Below are positions 15,855 through 24,025 of a DNA stretch of 33,545 bases, in pieces. Position numbers and translations under genes: made by a program. The stretch comes from Bacteroidota bacterium (GTDB taxonomy: Bacteria > Bacteroidota > Bacteroidia > Bacteroidales > UBA6013), in assembly GCA_020048645.1 (NCBI GenBank), contig JAIFMG010000107.1, forward strand, positions 1 through 33,545, written 5' to 3'. The notes beneath the pieces were generated by a model, which did not search any database, had not been told where the DNA came from, and saw nothing but the letters and a program-made list of their open reading frames with translations. Positions within the stretch are counted from its first letter, which is position 1; every line of letters starts with the position of its first letter.

Positions 15855-16130
15855 GCCGCCCGCCGGGCAGGCTGGGACGCTGGGCACCTGGTTTTCGCAA
15901 ATCCCCAAGGAACGCCCTGGCAGCACGGCCATGCAGGTCCCCGGCCCTGCTCGCGTTTTCCCTGGTTTCAAGCCACAAACGCAACAAAGAGGCGGCAGGC
16001 CATCGAAGGCAGCTCGCGTCTGCCCAAGGGCGATAGGGCCGCGCCCAGGAACTGGACGTACAACGCGCAAAGCCTTATCTCTGCAACGACACCCACCCTC
16101 GCTGGCCCTGCCCGCGCAAAAACCAACATC
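15855..16130. other. Non-coding interval between the oxidoreductase operon and the HIT gene
   Basis: No reading frame on either strand has coding character, although frames from neighbours extend through it. No -7 box or clear terminator was seen; only GC-rich segments are present. Confidence 0.4.
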
Positions 16131-16535
16131 ATGCCTAGCATCTTTAGCAAGATCATCGCCGGCGAGGTCCCCTGCCACAAGCTGGCCGAGGATGAGCACA
16201 GCTTCGCCTTCCTCGACATCAACCCCAACGCCCCCGGCCATGCCTTGGTCGTGCCCAAGCGCGAGGTGGACCGCTACTTCGACCTCGAGGACCAGGAGCT
16301 CGCCCGGCTCAACCAGTTCGCCAAGAAAGTGGCCCGCGCCCTGGAGGCCGTCGTGCCCTGCCAGCGGGTCGGGGTGGCCATCGTGGGCCTGGAGGTCCCG
16401 CACGCCCACGTCCACCTCATCCCCCTGCGCGCCATGGACGACTTCCACTTCAACAAGCCCAAGCCCAAGCCCACCCACGAAGAACTGGCCCAGCTTGCCG
16501 ATAAGATCCGACAACAGTTCGATCGCATGCCCTGA
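16131..16535 (+). CDS. HIT family nucleotide hydrolase/transferase
   Basis: The 134-residue cytoplasmic protein has the histidine triad HAHVH near residues 91-95, with the preceding VPHAHVHLIP context. Its N-terminus (IFSKIIAGEVPCHKLAEDE) matches HINT/HIT proteins. Such enzymes hydrolyse nucleoside phosphoramidates and AMP esters. Length and motif fit the small bacterial group. It ends 29 bases from the convergent SIMPL gene. Confidence 0.93.
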   Translation: MPSIFSKIIAGEVPCHKLAEDEHSFAFLDINPNAPGHALVVPKREVDRYFDLEDQELARLNQFAKKVARALEAVVPCQRVGVAIVGLEVPHAHVHLIPLRAMDDFHFNKPKPKPTHEELAQLADKIRQQFDRMP

Positions 16536-16564
16536 TGGTCCGCCCTCCAGGCGTTGATGGCGGC

Positions 16565-17530
16565 TCAGTCGAGCTTGACTTCGCGGAGCTGGCCATCCGC
16601 GCCGATGAGGTAGTGGCGCGTTTCGGCCTGGTTGGGGTCGTCGAGCACGAGGCGGAGCTTGAGCGAGTAGGTGAGCTGCACACAAGGCTCGAGCACGACG
16701 GGGTTGCGCACGAGCTCGAAGCCGGCGTAGGGATAGGCGTGGTAGAACCGGGTGGTGGGCCGGTCGGCGGCCACGATGGTTTTGCCCGTGAGCAGGGCTC
16801 GGGCGGAGGCCCCTTGGCTCTGGTACTCGCGGTAGCGATCTTCGGGCAGGAACATGCCCAGGGCCTCGTCGAGCACGCGGTGGGCCTGGGCGGCCTCGGG
16901 CACCAGGCGGGCCAGCCGCTCCAGCTTGCGTTCCATGAGCGCGTAGGCCTCCGCGCGGAGGCTGTCGTAATGGGCGTCGAGGTCGTCGAGGAAGTAATCG
17001 ACCTTGGCGATGTCGTAGATCTGGTTGCGGGCGGCTGCGCGGATGACCGAGTCCATGAGGCTGGCCGAACGGAAGCGCACGTGGACGTTCTTCTTGAGCT
17101 CGAATCCGGCAGGGACTTCGACATAGGCCCGGCTGAAGACCTTCTTCTCGACCTCGTACTCGTAAATGGGCAGGAAGGAGACCAGGTCGATGTGGAGGTC
17201 TTGCCCGGCAATGCCCATGCGGGCCAGTTCGCGGGCGAAGCCTTGCACGCGCTCGGCCATGAGGGCCTCCGTCTGCTCGACATCGGGGCCGACCTGCTGG
17301 AGGCTGAAAATGGCCACGTAGGCATCGGCGGGCAGGTTGGCCAGGGCGTTGACCTCGAACTCGATGAGGCTGTTGCTGGGGATGCCGGCCTGCGCGAAGG
17401 GCGTTTCGGCGGGTGTCTGGCTGGGGTTGCTCCTTTCGGCCTGGCCTCGCCAGTTGCCGGAGTGTTGGGCGTTGGCGGGCTGGGCCAGCAGGGCCAGGGC
17501 CGCGAGCAAAGGCAGGATTCGTGTTCGCAT
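16565..17530 (-). CDS. SIMPL (DUF541) domain envelope protein
   Basis: The 321-residue protein starts at 17530 with a signal peptide (RTRILPLLAALALLAQPANA, cleavage before QH). The longer frame upstream encodes a low-complexity shadow of the neighbouring gene. Residues about 75-280 fit the SIMPL/DUF541 fold, in which strands alternate with helices and a DSVIRAAARNQIYDIAKVDYF segment marks the second half. Proteins of this type are periplasmic or outer-membrane associated; some oligomerise, and the function is poorly defined. A C-terminal segment (SLKLRLVLDD, YLIGADGQLREVKLD) is well conserved-looking but not assigned. The gene lies downstream of the Gly/Cys-rich pair with an 85-base gap, so it may be its last operon member. 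Confidence 0.75.
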   Translation of the reverse strand: MRTRILPLLAALALLAQPANAQHSGNWRGQAERSNPSQTPAETPFAQAGIPSNSLIEFEVNALANLPADAYVAIFSLQQVGPDVEQTEALMAERVQGFARELARMGIAGQDLHIDLVSFLPIYEYEVEKKVFSRAYVEVPAGFELKKNVHVRFRSASLMDSVIRAAARNQIYDIAKVDYFLDDLDAHYDSLRAEAYALMERKLERLARLVPEAAQAHRVLDEALGMFLPEDRYREYQSQGASARALLTGKTIVAADRPTTRFYHAYPYAGFELVRNPVVLEPCVQLTYSLKLRLVLDDPNQAETRHYLIGADGQLREVKLD

Positions 17531-17615
17531 GGCGAAGGGGGTTGGTTGGTGTTTCGCCTTTGACCCTCGGCGCGGCGAATCGTTTATCGGCCCGGGCCCG
17601 AAAAGGAGCGGCGCG

Positions 17616-18464
17616 TCAGTCGCCGCCGCCGCATCCGCCGCCGCAACTGCTCCCACCGCAGCCCGAGTCGCCGCCGCCGGAGTCTCCTCCGCCGGAATCG
17701 CCTCCACCGCCAGAATCGCCGCCGCCGGAGTCACCGCCTCCGCCGTCGCCCGCGTCGGAGCTGTCGTCCAGAAACCAGTTGGAGTCGCCGGAGCTGCCAT
17801 CGTTGTAGCTGAAATCGGAGAAGATGATCCATGAGGAATCGTTCCAGGCGTAGTTTTCTTCGAGCGACTGCTGCCTGCGGGCGTCCTCGGCGGCCCCGGC
17901 CAGGAGCCGCAGGGTCTGTGGCGCGAGCAGCATGACGTTTCCGCGGATGCTTTCGAGCACCTCCACCACTTTGGCGGGGTTGGTCTCGACCCAGTGGGGC
18001 AGGTAGCGGTCCAGCTCGGCCAGCTCGGTCTTGAGGCTGAGGCGGACGCCGTCGCCGGCAGGGGTCAGGTCGTAGCGGTCGAGCAGCCTTTGCCAGACCG
18101 ACTGCGTGAGGACTCCGCGGAGCCAGGGGGCCTGGGCCAAGGTCGCGTGCAGGGCCTTCCGGTTGCGGAGCCTCCGCTGCGCGGCGCGCACCAGGTGGCG
18201 GGGCTGGATGCGCGTTTCGGGCGCGTTGCGGAAGAACCAGAGCAGGTGCTGCTCGTGCGGGCTTGCCGGGTAGTTGGCGAAGGCCGGCCCGGCGGCGACC
18301 TGGCGGTGGTGGGCGGGCATTCCGGGCTCGGCGCTTTCGAGGCGGAGAACCTTGCGGAGCAGCAGGTCCACGAAGGTCACGCGGATGAGCTTGGGCAGGG
18401 AGGCGCGTCCGAGCTCGAGCAGGAGCAGCCCCTCGGCGGGCTTGATTTCTCGAAGCAATTTCAT
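17616..18464 (-). CDS. Protein with Gly/Ser/Asp tail ending in a Gly/Cys-rich motif
   Basis: The 282-residue protein has an N-terminal helical region with a leucine-rich opening (EGLLLLELGRASLPK), a basic middle, and about 50 residues of Gly, Ser and Asp at the end. The tail finishes SGCGGSSCGGGCGGGD, with three cysteines in a glycine context. That ending resembles the SGCGG-type tails found on TIGR04222-group membrane proteins, but no membrane helix is evident here. The start codon overlaps the previous gene's stop by four bases (ATGA), so the two are coupled. The repetitive GGC-rich tail explains long open frames on the other strand. Function unknown; metal binding by the cysteines is speculation. 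Confidence 0.7.
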   Translation of the reverse strand: MKLLREIKPAEGLLLLELGRASLPKLIRVTFVDLLLRKVLRLESAEPGMPAHHRQVAAGPAFANYPASPHEQHLLWFFRNAPETRIQPRHLVRAAQRRLRNRKALHATLAQAPWLRGVLTQSVWQRLLDRYDLTPAGDGVRLSLKTELAELDRYLPHWVETNPAKVVEVLESIRGNVMLLAPQTLRLLAGAAEDARRQQSLEENYAWNDSSWIIFSDFSYNDGSSGDSNWFLDDSSDAGDGGGGDSGGGDSGGGGDSGGGDSGGGDSGCGGSSCGGGCGGGD

Positions 18465-18958
18465 GGGCGTAGGAATTTGGGTTTGCGGATCAGCCAGTGG
18501 GCGTTGTTGTCGAACCAGCGCATCTTCGGCGCAGGCCCGGCCGAGCTCGGGTCGGGCCAGAAGTCGGCGGGCGGCTTCTGCCGGAAGAGCTCGGCGTAGC
18601 GGTCGAGCGTGCGCTGGTACCAGCCGGCGAACTTCAGGTCCTCGCTCGGGCCTCCCTGGGTGGGGCCGTGGTGGATGGCCTTGCCCAGGACGCCCTGGCA
18701 GAAGCCCTCCCAGTAGGAGCGGGTGTAGAGCAGGTGCAGGTGCCAGACCTGGTCCACGGGCGCGGAAGGCGTGAGCGGGTCGGGCCCCAGGGCCACCAGG
18801 AACATGAAGCGCTTGTACTCGAGCACGGCCGCCAGGGCGTAGTCGATGGGCCAGCGGTTCTCGAAGGCGAGCCTGTCGGTGAAGCCGTAGGCGGCGCCCG
18901 GGGCGTCGAGGCTGAAGGCCTGCACGGATTTCCAAAGCTGGGCTTGCTCGGGGCTCAT
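18461..18958 (-). CDS. Glycine-rich-domain-protein-like (GRDP/DUF1399-type) protein
   Basis: The 165-residue protein has the hallmarks of the GRDP/DUF1399 fold. It carries FTDRLAFENRW, then ALAAVLEYKRFMFLVAL, then the histidine motif VDQVWHLHLLYTRSYW (about residues 68-83) and a late WYQRTLDRYAELF. In plants and bacteria such domains are often joined to glycine-rich tails. Here the tail is on the next gene, so the two look like a split pair. Its stop overlaps the next start in ATGA. The function is not established; the two histidines could bind a metal. Confidence 0.7.
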   Translation of the reverse strand: MSPEQAQLWKSVQAFSLDAPGAAYGFTDRLAFENRWPIDYALAAVLEYKRFMFLVALGPDPLTPSAPVDQVWHLHLLYTRSYWEGFCQGVLGKAIHHGPTQGGPSEDLKFAGWYQRTLDRYAELFRQKPPADFWPDPSSAGPAPKMRWFDNNAHWLIRKPKFLRP

Positions 18959-19018
18959 GGGCGGAAGGGGTTGGGTTGGACGCGGAAGCCAAGATAGCCG
19001 ATCGCCGCGAGAAAAGCG

Positions 19019-20344
19019 TCAGCCTTTCAGGGAAGCCGGGCGGAAACCCAGCACGATCATGTCGTCGGTCTGCGGATGCTGGCCCTGCCACTGGTCGGCC
19101 ACGCGGTCGAGAGCCTCGGAGAGGATGGGGAGCTCCTGGCCGTCGTGCTCGGCCAGCCACTGCTCGACGCGCCGGGCGGAGAACTTGCGCTGCCCATCGG
19201 CCCCGCCGAACTGGTCGGGCAGCCCGTCGGAAAGGAAGAAGAGTGCGGTGCGCTCGTCGAAGTCGAAGTCGGTGTCGTGGAAGACGCATTCGGCCTGGAG
19301 GGACTCGCCGATGTGGACGCGGTCGGCGGGCAGACGGCGGAGATTCCCGGCTCCGTCGAGCAGGTAGCCGTGGTTCTTGGCCCCGGCGAATCGGCCCCGG
19401 CGCCTGGCCGGGTCGATGACGCAGAGCGAGAGGTCGAGGGCATCGACGCGCCCGGCGACGCCCTGGCTGGCGTTCTCGAGGAAGCGCTGGTGGAGCAGGT
19501 CGAGGATCTTGGCGGGGTCGTCCTGCCCGGCGCGGGCGGTGGCCTCCTTGAGCATCTCGTGGGAGAGCACGGCCAGCAGGGCGCCGGCCACGCCGTGCCC
19601 GGTGCAGTCGCCCACGGCCACCACGTGCAGCTCGCCGACCCTCTGGTGGAAGAAGAAGTCGCCCGAGAGCAGCTCCTTGGGTCGGAAGAGCAGGAGCGCG
19701 TCGGGGAAATGCTGGCGGAAGTCGCCCCAGTTGGAGAGCATCTTGGCCTGGACCTTCTGGGCGTAGGCGATGCTGTCGAGGATCTTCTCGTGCTGGTGCC
19801 GGATGGTCTGCTCCTCCTGGGCCAGGCGCTGGTTGGCCTGGGCGAGCTCGCGCAGCTTGAGCGAGAGCTCCATCTGCTTGATGACCTGCTTGGCCACGGT
19901 GTCCATGGCCTTGCGCTGCTCGGGGCTGAGCTTGCGGGGCTTGCTGTCAATCACGCAGAGGGTGCCGATGTTGTAGCCGCTGGGGGTCTGCAAGGGCATC
20001 CCGGCGTAGAAGCGGATGCCGTTTTCGCCCGTTACCAGGGGGTTGTCGTGGAAACGCTCGTCCTGGCTGGCGTTCTCGACCTCGAAGAGCTGGCTCTGGT
20101 GGATGGCGTGCCCGCAGAATGAGACCGAGCGCGGGGTCTGCTCGGCGTCCATGCCGACCTTGGATTTGAACCACTGGCGGTCCTGGTCGATCAGCGAGAC
20201 CAGGGAGGTCGGCGTGCCGCAGATGGACGAGGCCAGTTGGGTCAGCTCGTCGAAGGCGCCTTCCGGCGGAGTGTCCAACACGTTGTATTTGAAGAGCTCC
20301 TCCAAGCGGCGGGCCTCATTTTCAGGAATGGCGGGGGCGATCAT
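19019..20344 (-). CDS. GAF-SpoIIE type protein phosphatase
   Basis: The 441-residue protein has an N-terminal GAF domain (about residues 22-165) and a helical linker. A PP2C/SpoIIE phosphatase domain runs from about 225 to 438. Metal-binding acidic motifs are LSGDFFF, GDCTGHGVAGALLA, LFFLSDGL and QTDDMIVLGF. Such phosphatases dephosphorylate anti-sigma-factor antagonists or similar targets under GAF control. The start at 20344 is preceded by AAGGAAAAAG, a good ribosome site, and a TATATTTG promoter lies 80 bases upstream. No antagonist or anti-sigma gene is next to it. Confidence 0.9.
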   Translation of the reverse strand: MIAPAIPENEARRLEELFKYNVLDTPPEGAFDELTQLASSICGTPTSLVSLIDQDRQWFKSKVGMDAEQTPRSVSFCGHAIHQSQLFEVENASQDERFHDNPLVTGENGIRFYAGMPLQTPSGYNIGTLCVIDSKPRKLSPEQRKAMDTVAKQVIKQMELSLKLRELAQANQRLAQEEQTIRHQHEKILDSIAYAQKVQAKMLSNWGDFRQHFPDALLLFRPKELLSGDFFFHQRVGELHVVAVGDCTGHGVAGALLAVLSHEMLKEATARAGQDDPAKILDLLHQRFLENASQGVAGRVDALDLSLCVIDPARRRGRFAGAKNHGYLLDGAGNLRRLPADRVHIGESLQAECVFHDTDFDFDERTALFFLSDGLPDQFGGADGQRKFSARRVEQWLAEHDGQELPILSEALDRVADQWQGQHPQTDDMIVLGFRPASLKG

Positions 20345-20423
20345 GTCTTTTTCCTTTTTATGATGTGTCGAAAAGATCCAATCCCGAGGACGGTGGATGC
20401 CGCGCACGAGTCGGCCTTATGGC

Positions 20424-20431
20424 CAAATATA
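20424..20431 (-). promoter_or_regulatory. -7 box TATATTTG for the GAF-SpoIIE gene
   Basis: TATATTTG on the minus strand fits TAnnTTTG exactly. The leader to 20344 would be about 70 bases. A clear TTG -33 element was not found. Confidence 0.5.
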
Positions 20432-20640
20432 ACGAAAAAACGGGAAACCGTCCGGGCGGAGGATTCCTGGCGTTTTGGCGGAAACTGGGAAGGCAGGCCC
20501 GGCGGCCCTCCGGAGGAGGCCCGAGGACCGGCGGAAGGGCGGGGCAGACTTTTCCCTAGGATGCTGGCGATTTCTGACTATTTTCGCGGGGAAGGCCCCA
20601 TCGGCCCTGGCAAGCGCGAACGCATCACCCCAAAGAAAGC

Positions 20641-21771
20641 ATGGATTTCACGATCATTGGCAAGGACAGCCAGACGGCCGCGAGGGCTGGACTCATCCAG
20701 ACCGACCGCGGCCCCATCGAAACGCCGATCTTCATGCCCGTGGGCACGGTGGGCACGGTCAAGGCCGTCCACCAGCGCGAGCTGGAGCAGGACGTCAAGG
20801 CCCAGATCATCCTGGGCAACACCTACCACCTCTACCTGCGCCCCGGCACGGCCATCCTGGAGAAGGCCGGGGGCCTGCACGCCTTCATGAACTGGCAGAG
20901 GCCCATCCTGACCGACAGCGGCGGCTACCAGGTCTTCTCGCTCTCGCACAAGCGCAAGCTCAGCGAGGAGGGCGCCAAGTTCCGCTCGCACATCGACGGC
21001 TCGCCCCACCTGTTCAGCCCCGAGGGTGTCATGGACATCCAGCGCTCCATCGGGGCCGACATCGTCATGGCCTTCGACGAGTGCCCGCCCTACCCCTGCG
21101 ACGAGCGCTACGCCCTCAAGTCGATGGAGCTCACGCACCGCTGGCTCGACCGCTGCGTGGCCCGCTTCGACTCCACCGAGCCCAAGTACGGCAAGCGCCA
21201 GGCCCTGTTCCCCATCGTGCAGGGCAGCGTGTTCCCCGAGCTGCGCCGCCGCTCGGCCGAGAAGGTCGCCAGCCTGGGCCGCGAGGGCAACGCCATCGGC
21301 GGCCTGTCGGTGGGCGAGCCTGTCGAGCAGATGTACCAGATGCTGGAGCTGACCAACTCCATCCTGCCGGCCGACAAGCCCCGCTACCTCATGGGCGTGG
21401 GCACCCCGGCCAACATCCTCGAGGGCATCGCCCTGGGCACCGACATGTTCGACTGCGTGATGCCCAGCCGCAACGGCCGCAACGGCATGATCTACACCAG
21501 CCAGGGCATCATCAACCTGCGCAACAAGAAATGGGAGGACGACTTCTCGCCCCTGGACCCCGAGGGGCCGACCTTCGTGGACAGCCAGTACTCGCGGGCC
21601 TACCTGCGGCACCTGTTCGCCGCCGACGAGCGCCTGGGTCCGCAGATCGCCACCATCCACAACCTGGGCTTCTACCTCTGGCTGGTCGGCCAGGCCCGGC
21701 AGCACATCCTGGCCGGAGACTTCGGCCCCTGGAAGGACGACATGGTCCGCCGGGTCTCGACGCGGCTCTGA
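20641..21771 (+). CDS. tgt: tRNA-guanine transglycosylase (queuine tRNA-ribosyltransferase)
   Basis: The 376-residue enzyme exchanges guanine 34 for the queuosine precursor in tRNAs with GUN anticodons. The general acid/base Asp 92 lies in TDSGGYQVFSL, and the probable nucleophile Asp 271 lies in DMFDCVMPSRNGRNG. The usual CxCxxC zinc site is not visible: where cysteines are expected the sequence reads DPEGPTFVDSQYSRAYLRHL, keeping only the histidine. From memory, Bacteroidota Tgt proteins show this same change. The start at 20641 fits the family N-terminus (MDFTIIGKD). Genes for an RluD-type pseudouridine synthase and ddl follow, so RNA-modification and wall genes share a unit. Confidence 0.96.
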   Translation: MDFTIIGKDSQTAARAGLIQTDRGPIETPIFMPVGTVGTVKAVHQRELEQDVKAQIILGNTYHLYLRPGTAILEKAGGLHAFMNWQRPILTDSGGYQVFSLSHKRKLSEEGAKFRSHIDGSPHLFSPEGVMDIQRSIGADIVMAFDECPPYPCDERYALKSMELTHRWLDRCVARFDSTEPKYGKRQALFPIVQGSVFPELRRRSAEKVASLGREGNAIGGLSVGEPVEQMYQMLELTNSILPADKPRYLMGVGTPANILEGIALGTDMFDCVMPSRNGRNGMIYTSQGIINLRNKKWEDDFSPLDPEGPTFVDSQYSRAYLRHLFAADERLGPQIATIHNLGFYLWLVGQARQHILAGDFGPWKDDMVRRVSTRL

Positions 21772-21881
21772 GCGCGGGCATCCGCTTAAGCTCCGCCCCA
21801 AGGCGGGCCGGAAGCCCGCCCTCCCCAAGGCCGCCCATCAGCATCCTCCCATCAACCCCAACAAAAAAACAGCCCAAGCGC

Positions 21882-23045
21882 ATGGAAGATTTCCCCAAGG
21901 ACGAATGGATCGACGACGAAGAACTGGACCTGGTGGAGGACTGGGCCGAGGGGCTCGCCCCCGAAGCGCCCGGCGCGGCTCCGCATGAGCGCACCGAGGA
22001 CGAGCAGAACTACTACGAGCATTGGCGCTACGTGGCCGACAAGGGACAGAAGGTGATGCGGGTGGACAAGTTCATCAGCATCCTGATGGGCAACACCAGC
22101 CGCTCGCGCATCCAGACGGGCGCCGAAGAGGGCCTGCTGCACGTCAACGGAAAGCCGGTCCGCTCCAACTACAAGGTCAAGCCGGGCGACGTGGTGGCCC
22201 TGGTGCTCAGCCGACCCAAGCGCATCTTCGAGCTGGTGCCCGAGGACATCCCGCTGGACATCGTCCACGAGGACGAGGACGTGGTGGTGGTCAACAAGCC
22301 GGCGGGCATGGTCGTGCATCCGAGCTTCGGGCACTACTCGGGCACGCTGGTCAACGCCCTGGCCCACCACCTGCGCGGCGTGGGCGCCTTCGACAAGGGC
22401 GACTTCCGCCCGGGGCTGGTACACCGGCTGGACCGCAACACCAGCGGGCTGATCGTGGTGGGCAAGAACATCGAGGCCAAGAACCACCTGGCCCGGCAGT
22501 TCTTCGACCGCACGACCCAGCGCCGCTACCAGGCCCTGGTCTGGGGCAACCTGGCCCAGGACGAGGGCACCATCGTGGGCAACGTGGGCCGCGGCCTGCG
22601 CGACCGCAAGGTCCGCGAGGTCTTCCCCGAGGGCGACCAGGGCAAGCACGCCGTAACGCACTACAAAGTCCTGGAGCGCTTCGGCTACGTCACGCTGGTG
22701 GAGTGCCGGCTCGAGACCGGGCGCACCCACCAGATACGCGTCCACATGCGCTACCTGGGCCACCCGCTCTTCAACGACGACGAGTACGGCGGCGACCGCA
22801 TCCTCAAGGGCACGACCTTCACCAAGTACAAGCAGTTCGTCCAGAACTGCTTCAAGCTGATGCCGCGCCAGGCCCTGCACGCGCGCACCCTCGGCTTCGC
22901 CCACCCGCGCACGGGGCAGGCGCTGCACTTCGAGGCCCCGCTGCCGCCCGACATGGCCTCCGTGCTCGAAAAATGGCGGGGCTACGTGGCCCACCGCTCC
23001 GACAACGAAATGGAAGAAGAACTGAACCCAAGTCCGAAGGCATGA
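21882..23045 (+). CDS. RluA/RluD family pseudouridine synthase with S4 domain
   Basis: The 387-residue protein has a long acidic N-terminal extension (1-50), an S4 RNA-binding domain (about 56-115) and a pseudouridine synthase domain. The catalytic Asp 184 is in HRLDRNTSGL, and the RTHQIRVHMRYLGHPL motif lies near residues 283-298. It isomerises uridine to pseudouridine in rRNA, probably large subunit RNA as in RluD; the exact site is not decided. The stop codon overlaps the ddl start in ATGA. An A-rich leader (acaaaaaaacag) precedes the ATG. Confidence 0.93.
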   Translation: MEDFPKDEWIDDEELDLVEDWAEGLAPEAPGAAPHERTEDEQNYYEHWRYVADKGQKVMRVDKFISILMGNTSRSRIQTGAEEGLLHVNGKPVRSNYKVKPGDVVALVLSRPKRIFELVPEDIPLDIVHEDEDVVVVNKPAGMVVHPSFGHYSGTLVNALAHHLRGVGAFDKGDFRPGLVHRLDRNTSGLIVVGKNIEAKNHLARQFFDRTTQRRYQALVWGNLAQDEGTIVGNVGRGLRDRKVREVFPEGDQGKHAVTHYKVLERFGYVTLVECRLETGRTHQIRVHMRYLGHPLFNDDEYGGDRILKGTTFTKYKQFVQNCFKLMPRQALHARTLGFAHPRTGQALHFEAPLPPDMASVLEKWRGYVAHRSDNEMEEELNPSPKA

Positions 23046-24025
23046 ACAGGAAAAGGAACATCGCGGTGCTGGCCGGGGGCGATTCGTCCGAGAAGGTCAT
23101 CTCGTACCAGTCGGCCCGCTTCGTGGCCGGGCAGGTGGCGCGCAAGGGGCACGCCGTCTGGGTCGTCAACATGGAAAACGGCCGCTGGGTGGCCGAGCTG
23201 CCCGAGGGCGGCCAGGCGCCCATCGACAAGAACGACTTCAGCTTCGAGCGCGAGGGCCGGCGCCAGCGCTTCGACGGGGTGCTGGTGGCCATCCACGGCA
23301 CGCCGGGCGAGGACGGCAAGCTGCAGTCGTACTTCGAGCTGCTGGGCATCCCCTACGCGGGCTGCGGCGTGCTGGCCTCGGCCCTGACCTTCAACAAGTT
23401 CTTCTGCAACCGCTACCTCGAGGCTTTCGGGGTGCGCTCGGCCAAGGCGCGGCTTGTGCGCCGGGGCCAGGCCCTCGACGCCGACGAGCTGCTGGGCCAG
23501 GTGGGCCTGCCCTGCTTCGTCAAGCCCAACCAGGGCGGCTCCAGCTTCGGCACCTCGAAGGTCAAGGCGGCCCACGAGCTGAGCCAGGCCCTGGAGAAGG
23601 CCTTCGCCGAGGACGACACCGTGGTGGTCGAGTCGTTCCTCGACGGGCCCGAGATGACCTGCGGGGTCTTCCGCGGCCGGGCGCGCCAGTTCGCCCTGCC
23701 CATCACCGAGATCGTCAGCAAGCGCGAGTTCTTCGACTTCGAGGCCAAGTACGACCCGGCCATGTCCGAGGAGATCACCCCGGCGCGCCTGGCGCCCGAG
23801 CTGGCGCTCGACTGCCAGCGGCAGGCCCTGGCCATCGCCGAGGCCCTCGACTGCCGGGGCATCGTGCGGGTGGACTTCATCCTGCACCAGGGCCAGTTCC
23901 ACCTGCTGGAGGTCAACACCGTGCCCGGCATGACCGCCAACAGCATCGTCCCCAAGCAGGCCCAGGCGATGGGCCTGGACATGGCGGACTTGTTCGAATA
24001 CCTAATCGACGAATTGGATGATTGA
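23042..24025 (+). CDS. ddl: D-alanine--D-alanine ligase
   Basis: The 327-residue ATP-grasp enzyme joins two D-alanines for peptidoglycan precursors. The N-terminal AGGDSSEKVIS motif, the GTPGEDGKLQSYFELLGIPYAG block, the ATP-binding FVKPNQGGSS segment and the metal site EVNTVPGMT near the end are all present. The start overlaps the pseudouridine synthase stop in ATGA, so translation is coupled. Its own stop overlaps the start of the next gene, the T9SS giant protein, by eight bases. Length is normal for a compact Ddl. Confidence 0.96.
   Translation: MNRKRNIAVLAGGDSSEKVISYQSARFVAGQVARKGHAVWVVNMENGRWVAELPEGGQAPIDKNDFSFEREGRRQRFDGVLVAIHGTPGEDGKLQSYFELLGIPYAGCGVLASALTFNKFFCNRYLEAFGVRSAKARLVRRGQALDADELLGQVGLPCFVKPNQGGSSFGTSKVKAAHELSQALEKAFAEDDTVVVESFLDGPEMTCGVFRGRARQFALPITEIVSKREFFDFEAKYDPAMSEEITPARLAPELALDCQRQALAIAEALDCRGIVRVDFILHQGQFHLLEVNTVPGMTANSIVPKQAQAMGLDMADLFEYLIDELDD

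Noticed and set aside
15255-16685. 476-residue open frame on the minus strand
   Set aside because: It is antisense to the oxidoreductase gamma and HIT genes and has low-complexity composition.
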